A stretch of DNA of 64,000 nt from Vicia villosa (taxonomy: Eukaryota; Streptophyta; Magnoliopsida; Fabales; Fabaceae), in assembly GCF_029867415.1 (NCBI RefSeq), contig NW_026706166.1:62001-126000 (forward strand), written 5' to 3'. Below, piece by piece: positions 13,041-25,831 of the stretch. Below the pieces are notes generated by a model that saw nothing but the letters and a program-made list of their open reading frames with translations, searched no databases and was not told where the DNA came from. Both the position numbers and the translations under genes were made by a program. Positions within the stretch are counted from its first letter, which is position 1; every line of letters starts with the position of its first letter.

Positions 13041-14900
13041 TGGTTGAAGACGTTTCAATATCTTTAGAATTCGTCGATTGATCTCGCCAATTGAAACATA
13101 TGGTCACGTATAACAAACTCTTGTTTATTTATAAATTGTTTTCCAAGATCAACATGGACATCACTCGGTTTACATCCACATATAAAGTAGTGTCGGAGAC
13201 ATCATCGGTGACAACATTAGTGTGTATGACTTTGCGTCTCTGTATTCTGATGAGGAAAGGATAATGGTATTTTAGAGGCAGGTTGGGCTTTCTAGTACTA
13301 GACACGAAGACGACGTGATCTTGGAGCCCTGCTCTGAAAGGGAGAGAGCTAATAAGGATGTCGTGGATGATTCACCCACTCTCTATTTCTACTTTCACCT
13401 AGTTAGAGATCGAATTATTGACCACCACCAATACCGCCCCTTCTAAAATTAAATCCAATGTTTGAGGCATTATTAGGGCATTCGAGATTTTGTACTGTCG
13501 ATTGGAGGCTCCTCTTCCCGTTGAGGTATTCTTTTATTTCTATAGTGTTATACCTACCCCCCACGAGTTGTTAGGTGACCTTGTTTAGTCTCCCAGACAA
13601 AAATATCGACACCTCACTCCAATCCTTACACATACAAGCAGGACAAGTTTATGAGGATTAAGAGGCGAGATGGTGCTTCGATGCTCACTACTGGGGATAC
13701 CCACACCCCCCACTTTCCATTGTCTAGGAAGAGTGATATGAAGACAACTACTGATTTTTCTCCTACCGATTTCAGCCCCTTGAGCGAGAGGTGGTTCTAG
13801 AATTGACCAACTTCAAGTTTATATGTTCCCGTATTGTGATCTCTTTTGATCTAGGGAACAATAGCAAGATAGAGAAATATCTATGTGATCCTATCATTGG
13901 GTTACATTTCTGTTTGAGTTTGTTTCTTAAATATTTTCCTAACTCGTTTTTCTCTTTATCTTTTGCACATAAAAAATGTCAACCGATCCATTAGATGAGA
14001 GAAAGGAATGATTGACTAGGAGCCGTGCGGAGCGTTAATCCCCATTCCTCCCCCAAAGACGTTTGATCGATCAAGTTTTAAAGTAGGACACATAGCGCAC
14101 CAAGACCATCTTATTATTGATGAACCTCCCTCTAAGAGTCAAAAGCAAAGAGGATGCTCTTCTCAAGCCCCAGAGGGAGGATATTAATGGCTAATGTGGG
14201 TGGTAGGGACGAAGGAAATCTCCAACTAATTGGGGATGATTCTCGCCCTTTTTTGTCCCTTTGGAGGGAGTACGCCTTGTTTGATGTTATCAAGTTCATT
14301 GAGATTAACCTCCCCTTCCCCGAGGATTTTCCCTCTGATTACTGGAACCTTTATAACAAATCATCCTTGGAGTTATCCAATGTTCCTGAAGCGCATTTGC
14401 TAAGGATTCTCTTAATTAGACGTGTCCAACAATAAAAACATGCTAAAATTGTTGATGACCTAAGATCTAAGCTTGCAATGGACCATGGTTTCCTTACTGA
14501 ATGCCACGAAACATTGAAGTATTTAGTGAAGGAGAAAGAGGACTTGAAGGTCATATTCAAGACAGTAACGTTAAAGGCGTGAACTCCTGATATTGCCATC
14601 ACGAAACTGAAGGACTCTCTGAATGAGGCCCTCAAGTCTCTTCTTTATGGACTACATTGTACTATAACTTTAATGTTTTCTTTTTAAAATGTTTGCTTTT
14701 AGGGATGAAAATCCTCACCTGGAGATGCATTTATTCTTTTAAATGTGTTCAAAGGTTCATTTGAAGAGGATCCACCCTTATGATCGCCACAAGGTGATGC
14801 AAGGCTCATCTGTGAGTATTCAATGTATGTTATCGCCTCAAAGGGAGGTAAGGGATCCTTTGTGAGGATCATGCATGTAATCGCCTCGAAGGGCGACAGA
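13040..14900 (+). pseudogene. Degraded gypsy-type retroelement ORF remains
   Basis: The segment is less AT-rich than its surroundings and holds broken + strand frames. One resembles the N-terminal protein of plant 'putative gypsy type transposon' proteins (VYDFASLYSDEERIMV, followed by Asp/Ser-rich stretches). A second, 14154-14435, with its continuation after a stop, ends in a Lys/Glu-rich coiled-coil-like tail (ECHETLKYLVKEKEDL). Stops and frameshifts are frequent. Bases 14780-14900 carry the repeated word ATCGCC(T/A)C(A/G)AAGG. The assignment is by style only and is weak. Confidence 0.35.
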
Positions 14901-14903
14901 GAT

Positions 14904-15262
14904 CACTAGAAAAAGTGTTATAAATTAAATTTTTTAGCGTCAGACTCGACTCTGACGCTAGTAGCATTGGCATTCTAGCACAGAAACATACCCTAATAGC
15001 TTTCATTTAATATCACTTTAATAATACGATCCTAATTGGACAATGCTCCGTTCATTTCAGCCAGAAATTATTTATATTTCTTATATTTATTTATTAAAGG
15101 TTAGTGTCGCTATTGGTCGATACTACATACTAAAATATGTTTTTTTATTTATTGATTAAATTATATGTGTCGGCTGTGGCAGACGCTAGAGTCATTCCCC
15201 GCCTAAAATGATTTAATATTTTATTTATTTAATAGTAGCATCACGTTGAATTGACGCTAACC
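14904..15262 (+). mobile_element. CACTA transposon end (one terminus only)
   Basis: Starts CACTAGAAAAAGTGTTATAA, as in plant CACTA elements. Subterminal motifs follow: an inverted repeat AGCGTCAGA / TCTGACGCT at 14936-14944 and 14951-14959, further 'gacgct' and 'gtgtcgg' words near 15150-15255. No matching opposite terminus was found in the window. Confidence 0.5.
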
Positions 15263-16455
15263 TATGCCGCATTTAGTCCCCGAACAATTTTCGTTTCTCT
15301 CCCTTTTTCCCCGCAAAACTTATAGTACCCCTTCTCAAAACTTTAAAAAAAAAAAATTCGCAAAACTTCCTCACAACCATTTGACAACTCGCCTCCTGTA
15401 CTATGAATTTTTTACAAATCTCCCTCACAGCTGGTTGACGAATTCCCTCACAGCCGTTTAAGCTAGAGCCATCGACGGATCGCCCCTTTAAACCACTATG
15501 GTTCAACTTGAAGATTTACGGTTCAACACAAAATTCCATCTCAGATATGTTACTGAGGTTTTGCTTTTGCCTCATTTGAGTTTCTTCAAATTTTTCAATT
15601 TGTTTAATCTTTAGGGTTATTAATCTTAACTGAGTGTGGAGCAGTATGATTCTTACTTGTTATTGATTCAAGAATGCATATAGAGTATTGAGGGTTGAGT
15701 GAGATTATAGATGGTTAACAAGAAGTTTGTTTAAGATTTCAATATTCATATTTAGACAAAATTGGAGGGGTGCACTGCTTGGACCACGTTTTTGTTTTTG
15801 TTGAAAAAAATTAACCCAAAAAGACTTCTAATTCTATCTATAACACTTCTATGTAAGGTTAACTTGTTGGGTTTCTTGGTACTATTGTTCTATTGTGAGA
15901 GTAGGTTGTGAGTGTAGGTTATGTGATTATAGGGAGTTAGTAAACAAATTGAGGATGGTTATTTTGAAATTGAGAATGTTGTAATTTTTGTTATTTTAAA
16001 CGAATTTCGTAAGGAATTTAACAACCTAATTCCCTGATGTAAAATTTATATAACAGGTGGGAGGGAGCAATTCAATTTTGGTCAACAAGAGAATAATACT
16101 CCACAAAACATAAAAAGCAATTTTGGTCTCTAAGAGAATAATCACGAAACATAAAAATGGTACGTGGAGTTACACAAAATAATTGAATGACCTTACCATT
16201 CATTTTATATTTGTTACTCTAGAACTCACCATTTTCACATGTCTTGATATTATTTATAAAATAGGTTGTGGACCTTAAAAATATAGTAAATTTTATGTAA
16301 TATGTTGATTAACCCCACTTTTTTTTTTTGTTAACTATCTAGTTTGTGGATTAGGTCTTTCTTTCTTAAATTTACTAATATTTTAATTTATAAAAAGTTT
16401 AAAAATAAGTATTGATATATGTTTTTTCAATGTAATTATTTTTTATAAAAGCCTT

Positions 16456-16457
<2 letters not shown>
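15263..16457. other. Unassigned non-coding region, possibly CACTA interior
   Basis: Contains no convincing ORF; the short frames near 15264-15506 on both strands lack homology. CT-rich sequence near 15280-15450 looks leader-like. A GTGTCGGCT word like the CACTA subterminal motif reappears at 16634. Confidence 0.25.

Positions 16458-16540
<83 letters not shown>
16458..16540. repeat. (AT)n microsatellite
   Basis: Uninterrupted AT dinucleotides over about 80 bp. Confidence 0.95.
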
Positions 16541-16545
<5 letters not shown>

Positions 16546-16826
16546 GTATTTCAATATAAATATACTATATAACATGATATTTAAAAATAAAAATAAATTA
16601 ATGGTACAAACCAATTAATTTTTGTTAAAACATGTGTCGGCTATAAATCCTTCTACATAAACTCAGCCTGATTATTTTTATCTTTCTGGACTACTATTGT
16701 ATAATTTAAAAATATTTTTGTGCTAATTTTATAATTTATATGGTAGTTTGAAAATCACAAAAATTGAACGATATAAAAAATAAGGCTCTCAAGCAAGATT
16801 AAAGGATATGTTGTTTAAAAGGAAAT

Positions 16827-17098
16827 GAAATAGTAGTTGATATGTGTAGTGAAATAGTAGTTGATATGTGTAGTTCTAAACTAAAAGTAATGACCACTTA
16901 TTAGTAAAATTAGAGTCAGTTAGTCTCTATAACAGTAATATATACCAATATCTACCATATTTGTGATAAGAAATGAAATAGTAATTGATATGTGTAGTTC
17001 TAAACTAAAAGGAATGACCACTTATTAGTAAAATTAGAGTCAGTTAGTCTCTATAACAATAATATATACCAATATTTACCATATTTGTGATAAGGTTG
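16827..17098. repeat. Nested tandem duplications (24 bp and 124 bp)
   Basis: The 24-bp unit starting 'gaaatagtagttgatatg' occurs at 16827 and 16851. A 124-bp unit then occurs at 16851-16974 and again at 16975-17098 with only a few mismatches. Confidence 0.85.
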
Positions 17099-17870
17099 TT
17101 AGAATTTCAAAATGGAATGAAAAACAAATGTCTAGTGTATGTAGCATGTCTTTAATTTATAATAGCAAGCAATAGTATTGTGACTTGAGGCATGCTGTGA
17201 TAAGAATATTTTGTTAAAAAAATAAAATCCAAGTTGATTATTAAAGTTAAAAAGTTTGGGAATTGAATTATTTTATATATGATGACTTATTATAATTCAT
17301 ATTTAATTTGTATGTTTAATATTAGCACTATGTGTGCCGTTTTTTAAGAAATAAAAATGTGGTGTGCGTGTGTGTAAAAATTGTTTCACAACTCTTAGAG
17401 AAAATAAGCTCCTGAGTTGAAGAAATTTGAAGAAGAAAAAAGAAAATATTTTTTAAAAAACTTGAAAATTTAGAGAAATTTTGAATTCTTTCTCTAACTA
17501 AGAAAAATTTGCATGGAAGGACACGGAGTAACATTGGTAAAGAAGAGAAAGAAAAAAAATGTTTTAGTCAATATACAAATTTGGTATCTTATTAGTTTGA
17601 TCTCACTTGTTTTAATTTCTATTGATTCCTAAACATGCATTAGACTTTCTTTGACTTACAAACTTACTCTATTATTCATATTTTCATGGAGTGATTCGCT
17701 CGTGCACAAACTTGTACCTCAAATTACTTAATCAAACAACGATAATCATAATTCATGTGGCGATTCAATGATAATAACCTTTCACCCAATAAAAAAATTA
17801 CTATTATTGTAAAATTCCAAATTAAATAAAATAGTTAACTTTAATATTATTTAATTTTTTTTATGTTATC

Positions 17871-17871
<1 letters not shown>
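17099..17871. other. AT-rich spacer, nothing recognised
   Basis: No gene or repeat identified; includes a short GTGTGTG-rich stretch near 17358-17375. Confidence 0.3.

Positions 17872-17931
<60 letters not shown>
17872..17931. repeat. (TTA)n microsatellite
   Basis: About 20 TTA/ATT trinucleotides in a row. Confidence 0.95.
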
Positions 17932-18640
17932 GTAGTAATATGAGTTATTGAGAATTAATTATTAACTTTTTTTTGACAATGAACTAATTATTAACTTAGA
18001 AAAATTATAGAGATAATGAAAAAAAGGAAGTTGAGGAGGAAAGAGTTAGTGGAGAAAAAGAATAAAATCTGATTTTAAGAAAGGAGTAGAGAAAAGAAAA
18101 GGATAGAAAGAGAAAAAGAGAAACAATAGAAAACACATATTCTCAAGAAAACTCTCACCATTCCAAAATTCACCAAGGAACATCTTCTTCTTCATAATCC
18201 TCAATTCACCAAAAGGTTGCAAAGACTAGCTAGTGTACAAGGAATAAAAATTGTTGCCATTGTTAAGAGCTATGCAGAGAAAAGTCTGCAAACACGAGGT
18301 AAGGAGGAGATTGTCATATAATGGGCATTTTAGCATTTGGAGTAGTGGAGTTTCCCTTGAACATCAACTTCGGTCTAATTTCTTGTAAGAAATTCTAAAA
18401 GAGATGATTTATCTTGAACCCTAGATTGGAGTTTGCTTCTTGAGTAATAATAGGTCCTTAAATTTATTATATAAACTTGTATGTTACTAATGATCATATA
18501 TGTGGTTGATGATCTCATGCTTTATTGGTATGAATATATGTTATAATGAATTTATTCTGCTAAAATGATGTCTTAGTGTGTTGTAAGATGAAATTTTATG
18601 TCATTACTATTTTTCTAAGTTTTAGGTTGGGTAAACATGT
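17932..18640. other. Unassigned LTR-like non-coding region
   Basis: Purine-rich then 'cttcttcttcataatcc' leader-like sequence resembling the transcribed part of gypsy LTRs. Ends and partner were not found. Confidence 0.25.
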
Positions 18641-19480
18641 CAGGGAAGACATTGGATTAAAAAAGAACAAAAATGCATAATATTGGGAACATGACAAGAA
18701 TCAATTTAAATCAACTGATTTGATATGGGGGCAAAGAAGAGTAGCAACCAAAATCAATGGCCTTTAACAATAATAACTAATAAGTAGAAAATAAAACAAG
18801 AGGAAAAAAAGGTGAGAAAGGCGAAAGGTTTGTTTACCTAATTCGATCAAAAAATCTACGTGTGAGGAAGATAACAACTCTTCAATTCACTATACTTAGA
18901 AAATTATTACAAGAGATTAGAAATGAGTTACGAGAAAATAACATTCGCCTTCAGAGTTCCCAAGAATAAACCTCTATTTTGTACCCAAGTGTTTCTCAAT
19001 CTCTCCAACTCTCAATATAAGAATCACACAAACCCAAGGTATCAACAAGTATTGTCTGATCCTTCTAAATAACTCTAAAAGGTTTTCCTAAATCATAAAC
19101 CCTTGTTTCTCTCTTTTTATCTAAAGCTCTAAAATTGTCACTATGTAATAACATAAGAGATACATATTTATAAATGTTAAAATCTAACAGAACTATAACA
19201 AAACCCATTAATGGTTAGAATAAAATATTATAAATATCTTAGAATATTTTTTATATTAGTAGATTATTTCTAAATTAATATAAAATATATATCCAACATT
19301 CTAACATTAATGAACGGATCCACAAAGTGAATCGACCAAAATCAATATTCACGAATTGCCCGAACCATACATTCTTAATGCTTTTCAGCTTTCTGGTTTA
19401 TGGCAATCTCGAAACATGTTTTATTTCTCTTCATCACTTAAGATTTTAAGACATACTTCAATAATCTCCACCATGACTTA
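18640..19480 (-). mobile_element. Probable Copia LTR remnant, reverse orientation
   Basis: On the reverse strand a polypurine-like ATGGTGGAGATTATTG (near 19458-19475) precedes sequence containing TGTTGGATATATATTTTA and a polymerase-II-leader-like segment. The arrangement fits the 3' LTR of a reverse Copia element that lost its interior. Boundaries are approximate. Confidence 0.35.
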
Positions 19481-19511
19481 AAATCGAAGTGATGTCAATT
19501 TAACCGTCAAG

Positions 19512-19880
19512 TGTAAAACCCTAATAACCCCGTGCGTAAAAAGTGTAAATTTAAACAACAACACCCATAGGGTGTCACCCGGCACAAAAAAAACTTCTCC
19601 GTAACACAGGTTAAGTAAAACATAACATAATATAGACACCTGTCATCACATACTCGCCTTTACTCAAGCTCATCGCAACAGAATTAATCAACAAAACACA
19701 ACTCTTCAATTAACTGAGTTCATGATAAATCTTTATTCGAAATTAAATGAAATTATAGAAAAAAAACCCAACATCAACTCTTGAAAAATGGAAATCAACA
19801 GTAAACATAACGCCCGCCATCCAGTGTTACAGATCAGAGTAACCGAAATCTAAAAAATCGCATAAACAACAGTGTACATC
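19512..19880 (-). mobile_element. Truncated Tekay-like gypsy LTR fragment
   Basis: Starts TGTAAAACCCTAATAACCCC and shares the layout of the LTR at 39373: CATCACATACTCGCC-type, then ACTCAAGCTCATCGCAACAG, then CGCCATCCAGTGTTAC (compare CACCCAGTGTTACC at 39724). It is cut off where the next element begins. Confidence 0.5.
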
Positions 19881-20790
19881 TTAAGCGCTTCGACCTTATC
19901 AGGCCTCACGCTTGGGGGACTATGTATATCTCGGGTTTGAGAAACTAGGAGAGGACCTCCATCCACTCAGAATAAAAACTATCTCGACCTTCTAAGAGGA
20001 AGAATAACTAAGAACTTAAGCGCTTCGCTCTTGCAGGCCTCACGATTGGAGGACTATGTACATTCAGAGGTTTAGACCAGATAAACTACCAAGTTGGCCA
20101 CCAGAGCCAGGACACAAAGTAACTACCAAGTCGGCCAACAAATCCAGGTCACTAAGTAACAACCGAGTCGGCCAAGAGAGGCCGACCAAAGAGTAACATC
20201 TTGTCCGATCAAGAGAACCCGGACACGGAGTAACATCCTGTCCGACCAAGAGAGCCCTACCTTAGAGTAACATCATGTCCGACCAAAAGAGCCCGACCAC
20301 ATAGTAACATCATGTCCGGCTAAGAGAGCCCTACCTTAGAGCAACATCATGTCCGACCAAGAGAGGGTGGTCAGCCAGAGAGCAACAAAAAATTGGAACG
20401 CCTTTGATATGATGTCAACGGGAAAAACATTTACGGAAATTTATCTTGTGACCACAACATGTCCAAACATGTTCACCCAGTGCATTAACTAGTGAATAAT
20501 TGGCCATGAATGTCTTTTATGTTGATTAAAGGTATTCAAGGTCATTGTCTCAAAGGCGTTAAAGGAAGGACAAATATAAAAGGGAACAAAGGGAGAAGAG
20601 AAAATGGATCAATTCTTACAAGAGACAAACACTTATACAATGTGACCTCTCCCTTCCAGCACCAGGGAGGTTATCAATATTGTTCTTCAGGAATAGTTCG
20701 AGCCCACCGTGGGGCCCGATAAAACTCCCCCTAGCCTCAAGTTTCGATTCCTTGTGACATTGTCAGTGGGATGATAGCAACAAAGAATTC
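19881..20790 (+). mobile_element. Gypsy-type LTR and primer-binding region remnant
   Basis: Two copies of a CTTAAGCGCTTCG...GGCCTCACG...GGACTATGTA block (about 19880 and 20017) lead into a tandem array, a TATA-like AAATATAAAAGGG at 20571, and then GAGCCCACCGTGGGGCCC at 20700-20717, which resembles the junction of LTR and leader in plant gypsy elements. The interior that should follow is missing. Confidence 0.45.
20086..20390. repeat. Minisatellite-like tandem array, ~40-bp unit
   Basis: Six to seven imperfect copies of a unit like AGTAACATCATGTCCGACCA followed by AGAGAGCCC. Unit sequence drifts from 'aagtcggccaac' at the left to 'catgtccgaccaagag' at the right. Confidence 0.7.
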
Positions 20791-21822
20791 GGCTACATGA
20801 TTGTCAGGATTTTGAAGGACAACAAATTCAAAACCGGCGAGACATAATTTGGGATCCAGATACATACTAACTCATTACAATCCGAAAAGATAAGTAATTC
20901 TTAAGTATTTCTAATTAATCACAATTGACAATTATACTCTATGACATTTCTCTTTACATTATTATGGAGTTGATTACTTTATAAAATAACAATGTCATGT
21001 TCTGTTATTTATGATTTTATGAAAAGTTGTATATTAGAGTGTGTTTAGAGTACATGTTGAGTTCAAACACTGTGCACTAGTTCCATCACCAGTAAAGTTG
21101 TGTATTGCTACATTACACATAATTCAATATTGTTATCTTAGTTAATTGATTTCGTTGTATTTTGATTTGAAATATTTAAGAAAATAAATAGGTATGTTCT
21201 AGTATGGAGTATTATTATTGTTTTTTTGGAAGATTAATCTCCAATTATTTTGAGGAAGATATGCGGTTAACTACATCCTTTGATGTAAATATGTTAGCTT
21301 TGTATTTTCATTTTCGTTTAATCGTTTTTTATATTAATTATCTAGCTTAATGAACATTGATCCAAAATTATCTACTAGTAATATGTAATCCAACACATGT
21401 TAAGTTATTTTGATTTTTTTAAGTAAAACAATTTTAGATTTTGCTTTTTACAACCTCTACTTTTGTGATTATGATAATCATTATCTTATGAGTTTATTCT
21501 CATGTTTTAGGAAAATAGAATTTTATTTTGTTATAATTTGCAATTTAAAGAAAAATGAAATTGTAAAATATGTTATGATCCATATTCAGAATGAAATATT
21601 ATTATTACTTAAATTCTTAATTCATTTAGCTAATTATGTTTTGTTTTCTAATTGATAGTTTTCTCATTTCAATATTTAAATGTAATATGCTCTCAAATTC
21701 ATTAGTTGTTGTTGTTACACATGACATGCTTAAATGAAGATGCATATTTATAATTTTTGAATAACAACTTTGCTTTGACTATATGATGTTGCAGTATTAA
21801 AAAGAGAAAGAAAAATCGCCAT
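20791..21822. other. AT-rich intergenic region
   Basis: About 1 kb with no homology that I can recognise; the 81-codon frame at 21410-21655 is low-complexity (Phe/Tyr/Leu-rich) and not supported as a gene. Confidence 0.3.
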
Positions 21823-24145
21823 TGTAACACCCCCAATTCTATACTACTAAAATAAGGCATACATTCACATAATCAGAGTAAACAAACATGCATCTCATGA
21901 GGGCATTACACATATTTACAAAAACACAATATCGATTTAACATGCAATGGTCACACACAAGTAACACGAGATTAAAATTCAAACTAACATGCAAAACCAC
22001 AACGGATAAATATCTTAACAAATACAAATGGTAAAATTCGGATGATTCCCATACATCATCCACCATGTCTCAAATATCTTGGCTCAAAGGCCTCACGTCC
22101 AAATATAACGTATCCAAATGATAAATACATAAAGCAAAAATTATCTCACAGCATCAAGTCAAATAAAACATTAAACCCAAAACACCAAGTGTTACATTTG
22201 ACTAGAGAACATATGACTACCTAGTCACGACACACTAAGGAACTCTAAAACTCCAAGCTAAGCCTCCTACGAAACACCACTACTATTCGGAACCTGCGCG
22301 ATGTCGCGATGAACATCATTCAAACAGAAGGGTGAAAATTCAAATCATTATAAATAAACATAATAATGGGAAATATAAAACACAACAAGAATACATTCCA
22401 AGAATTCATCACTCTTCACATAAACATGTATCATACATAATATATCAAAATGCACATGTTTACCTCATACGACATAGCTCCACAAAACAAGTAATCATAT
22501 TCAATTACCACAATTCTTAGTTGTATACAATTATGAAACATAATTCAAGTATACAATACCAATCACAACATCTACATATATGCATATCCACCAAAATCAT
22601 TCTATATTATCATATCACATAATTACATAACAACAACAATTCACACCGACACATGAGACTCAAGTGTGACTCTATGCGATATGCATGTGGATCCATCCGT
22701 TATCATTTCCGGCAAGCCGATTGTCCATCTCTCAGACTAGATAACCATCTATAAAGCTCCATATTAGCGTTAAGCTTTCAAACCCCAGTCGGCGTTAGGT
22801 TTGGGACAAGCAAAATATCTTCGCGAGATTACCCGATATTGCCTCTTTCAAAGACTCATGCTAGTGTAAGTGTGCAACAACAAGACTTATGCAAATAAGA
22901 CGATTCTCAACCTCTTAAACTACATAATCACGTATTTTCCAAACATTGCACAACATGAATTCAATCCCAAACAACACATCAATTAGCACACAACAATTCA
23001 ATCACATGTATTCAAGTATAGCATAACATGTATTGCATCATTATTCATCAATTTACATCATAATACATACATATTTCAGGTATTATAAACATGTGTAAAT
23101 TCGATCTGAAATCTATCCAAACACAATTGAATAAATTATCAAAATACATGGAAATCAATCTTAAATCATAAGCATAAATGATCCTAAAACAAAGAATCAA
23201 AATTCACAAAATTATATAGCAGGTCGCGCTACGCGCCCAATACCCCGCTACGCGCGCTAAGTCAGAAAGTGCGGCGACAAGCGCCCTCAGACCCGCGTGA
23301 CGCGCGCTACCTTTTGCCAAGAGGGTCTGTGCAGTTTCAATAGCACGCTACGCGCTTTACACCGCGCGACGCGCCCTCTGCGAATACTGCAGAAATTCTT
23401 ATGTGATGACAACAAACCCTTTCCCCCCATTTTCCATCCAAAATCAGTTCCAGTTCAGACTTTATCACGAATTTCATGCTTATATCACATATACAACACA
23501 TAGAATCAATGATAATCATCAAAACATTACTCACAATTCAATTTCATGGATTCTATCAAAATCTCTAAGTTAGGGTCTCACAAAATCAACACACATACAC
23601 CAAATCATATGTTATTTTCATACCCATTCATAAAATCATGCATAGAATCCTTATAACAAGTCAGATTTTACATAATTCATGAATTAACACATCAACTCCA
23701 CAACAAAGCTCATGAAATAGAAACCTCTCAATCTTAAAATCATGCATTTTCTAACCCATTCGTCATTATCCACTCATATCTACTTATAATCACTTGGATT
23801 CACACTCTTATCTTGAATTTATAGTCCTTCTTCTTCAAGAATCTACAATTCCTCTCTTTTCTCTTCTCTTCTCTCTAGCCTCTTTTCTTTCTAAGTTAGG
23901 TTTTTCTCTCATAACACTCTTACTAACTCTATTTGTCATTTGGGCTTAACTCACCCAATTCCTTATTCTAATTAATTAGGCTCATTAACTAATTACTAGT
24001 CTTAACACATCTATTCACTTATTCAAATAACACACATATTCAAATAATCACAAAACACACCAAATAATTAATTACCACATACATAATAATTAAATAAATA
24101 AAACATCTAATAATTAAATACGGAAATAAAAATCGGGTTGTTACA
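21823..24145 (-). mobile_element. Tekay-like gypsy solo LTR, 2.3 kb, reverse orientation
   Basis: Bounded by TGTAACACCCCCAATTCT at the left and CGGGTTGTTACA at the right, with no retroelement coding sequence attached. Flanks are GCCAT (21818-21822) and ACCAT (24146-24150), a 5-bp duplication with one mismatch. The layout matches the LTR at 39373. A GC-rich block with repeated CGCTACGCGC lies at 23222-23385. Conversion to a solo LTR by recombination between two LTRs is inference. Confidence 0.7.
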
Positions 24146-24150
24146 ACCAT

Positions 24151-25186
24151 CAATTTGTGATAGAAATGTGACAATTCTAAACAGATGAGTAGTAGTGTTG
24201 CATAATGAGTTATAATGGATGTCAAGGGTAGATTGGATGATGGTAAAAAAATGAAAGTGAAAAGCTACAGGCAAAATAAAATATTATAAATGAAGGAGAA
24301 AGTAATTGTGTTGTCATGCAATCAAAGTTCGAGTGGACAAATTTAGTCTGGGAAACAAGCACTCATCAAGCGACACCATCAACAAAACCAATAGGCTGGG
24401 CAATTTAATTTTATGTTTTAATTTATTGTTGGGTAAGGCGAGCTAATATCTCGACCGTTTTGTAACTCCTTTAAGAGCTCTTTATGGGCAGGAAGAGCCT
24501 CATCTCTTTCAAAATGTATACGTTGACATGTAAGAAAAGAAAGCTACACCCAAACCCACAACGGATCTTCGCGATTTAACCCAAGACCTCCACCAGATAA
24601 GTTTTGTATGCCCAAATAAGTTTAGAGGTATAAATGAACATTCATTATTTATATTTATTGAATGATTGATTCATCTAACCAAAATATTGAGGCTAATAAG
24701 TTTAGAGGTAAAAAGTAGCAGGGGCCACATAGGAAGAAAAACTCATTTAGTGTTGAAGACAAACTAAATACCTCAAAACAATTAATAACTCCACTTGAAT
24801 TCATTTTATCGAGATATGCAAGGTGTTGGAGACATACAAGGTGCTACTGACATGCTAGAAGCTGGATATTTGCATAATAACAATAAGTTTAGATTTATTC
24901 TAATGAAATGCTTTTATATTTTATGTGCTGGTGGTTAAGTAAAAGTTTAGGAGATACACACACCTAAACAATTGTCATTACCTTAACAATTCACATTGTT
25001 GCAAGGAGCTGGAATCTTGCAAGGAGCTGGAATTTTGCAAGTAGTTGAGATTTTGTAAGATAACTGTAAGTTTAGGCTAATTTTATGTATGCTTAGGTTG
25101 GTTTTGAGAAACAAACAAAATTAATTTAGTTTTGCATAACAACTTCTCAATTCATGTTTTTAAAATAAGTGAGATCACTTTAACCT
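24151..25186. other. Degraded repeat region
   Basis: No ORF of note. At 25002-25060 an 18-bp word TTGCAAGGAGCTGGAATC is repeated about three times. Part of the region may be the 5' non-coding arm of the hAT transposase pseudogene at 25832. Confidence 0.3.
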
Positions 25187-25195
25187 TAAACTTAA

Positions 25196-25382
25196 GGGTC
25201 TTGCTATCTAGTGCCCTCAGGGCACTTTTTAAAGATACTAAATAAAGAAAATATTCTTTACAAAAGTCAATATTTCAATTTCCAATGCATTTTCAATGCA
25301 TTAAATACACACATTTTTTTAAAAAAAACTTACTATTTTAATCACTTAAAGAGTGCCCCAAGGGCACCTGTTAGCATTTCTC
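25196..25382. mobile_element. Mutator-like MITE, 187 bp
   Basis: Left terminus GGGTCTTGCTATCTAGTGCC and reverse-complemented right terminus GAGAAATGCTAACAGGTGCC continue as matching inverted repeats for about 40 bp (both have GCCCT..GGGCACT then TTTAA). A perfect 9-bp target duplication TAAACTTAA lies at 25187-25195 and 25383-25391, as expected for Mutator-like elements. Confidence 0.88.
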
Positions 25383-25831
25383 TAAACTTAATCAACAACA
25401 CACTCAAATGATAGTGTATGCATGAGTTTATTCAATCTTGTTTAGTCAACTTCATGTTTATAAATGATACTGTATGTGGTGATTGTCTTTTTATTTTCTT
25501 CATGTGGTTGATTATTTAAGGAAACACAAAATATTGATATGTCTCATATGTATGTGATGATGTGAAGTGAATCATGTCATTGTGTACTTTGGTTGATTTT
25601 TTGTTTGTGTTAAAAGTATGAATTTTAGTTGATTTTCTATTTCTGTTTTAAGTATGAGTTTTGGTTTTTGTTTTTATGTTGTAAGTATTAGTAATTAGTT
25701 AGGACATGTGTAACCTAAACTAAAACAGCAACACACCTAAACAATTCACATTACCTTAAAATTTTACATGACCTAAAACAACAACAAACTTAAACTATAA
25801 TAAAATAATTTATTATAAACTATAATTAATA

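Noticed and set aside
20064..20249. 61-codon reverse ORF with repeated sequence
   Set aside because: Product of the tandem array at 20086-20390, not a gene.
20086..20390. Regular repeats suggestive of a CRISPR array
   Set aside because: Units are contiguous and drifting with no unique spacers, in a plant genome.
25211..25411. 66-codon + ORF
   Set aside because: Falls inside the Mutator-like MITE and its flank; low complexity and no homology.
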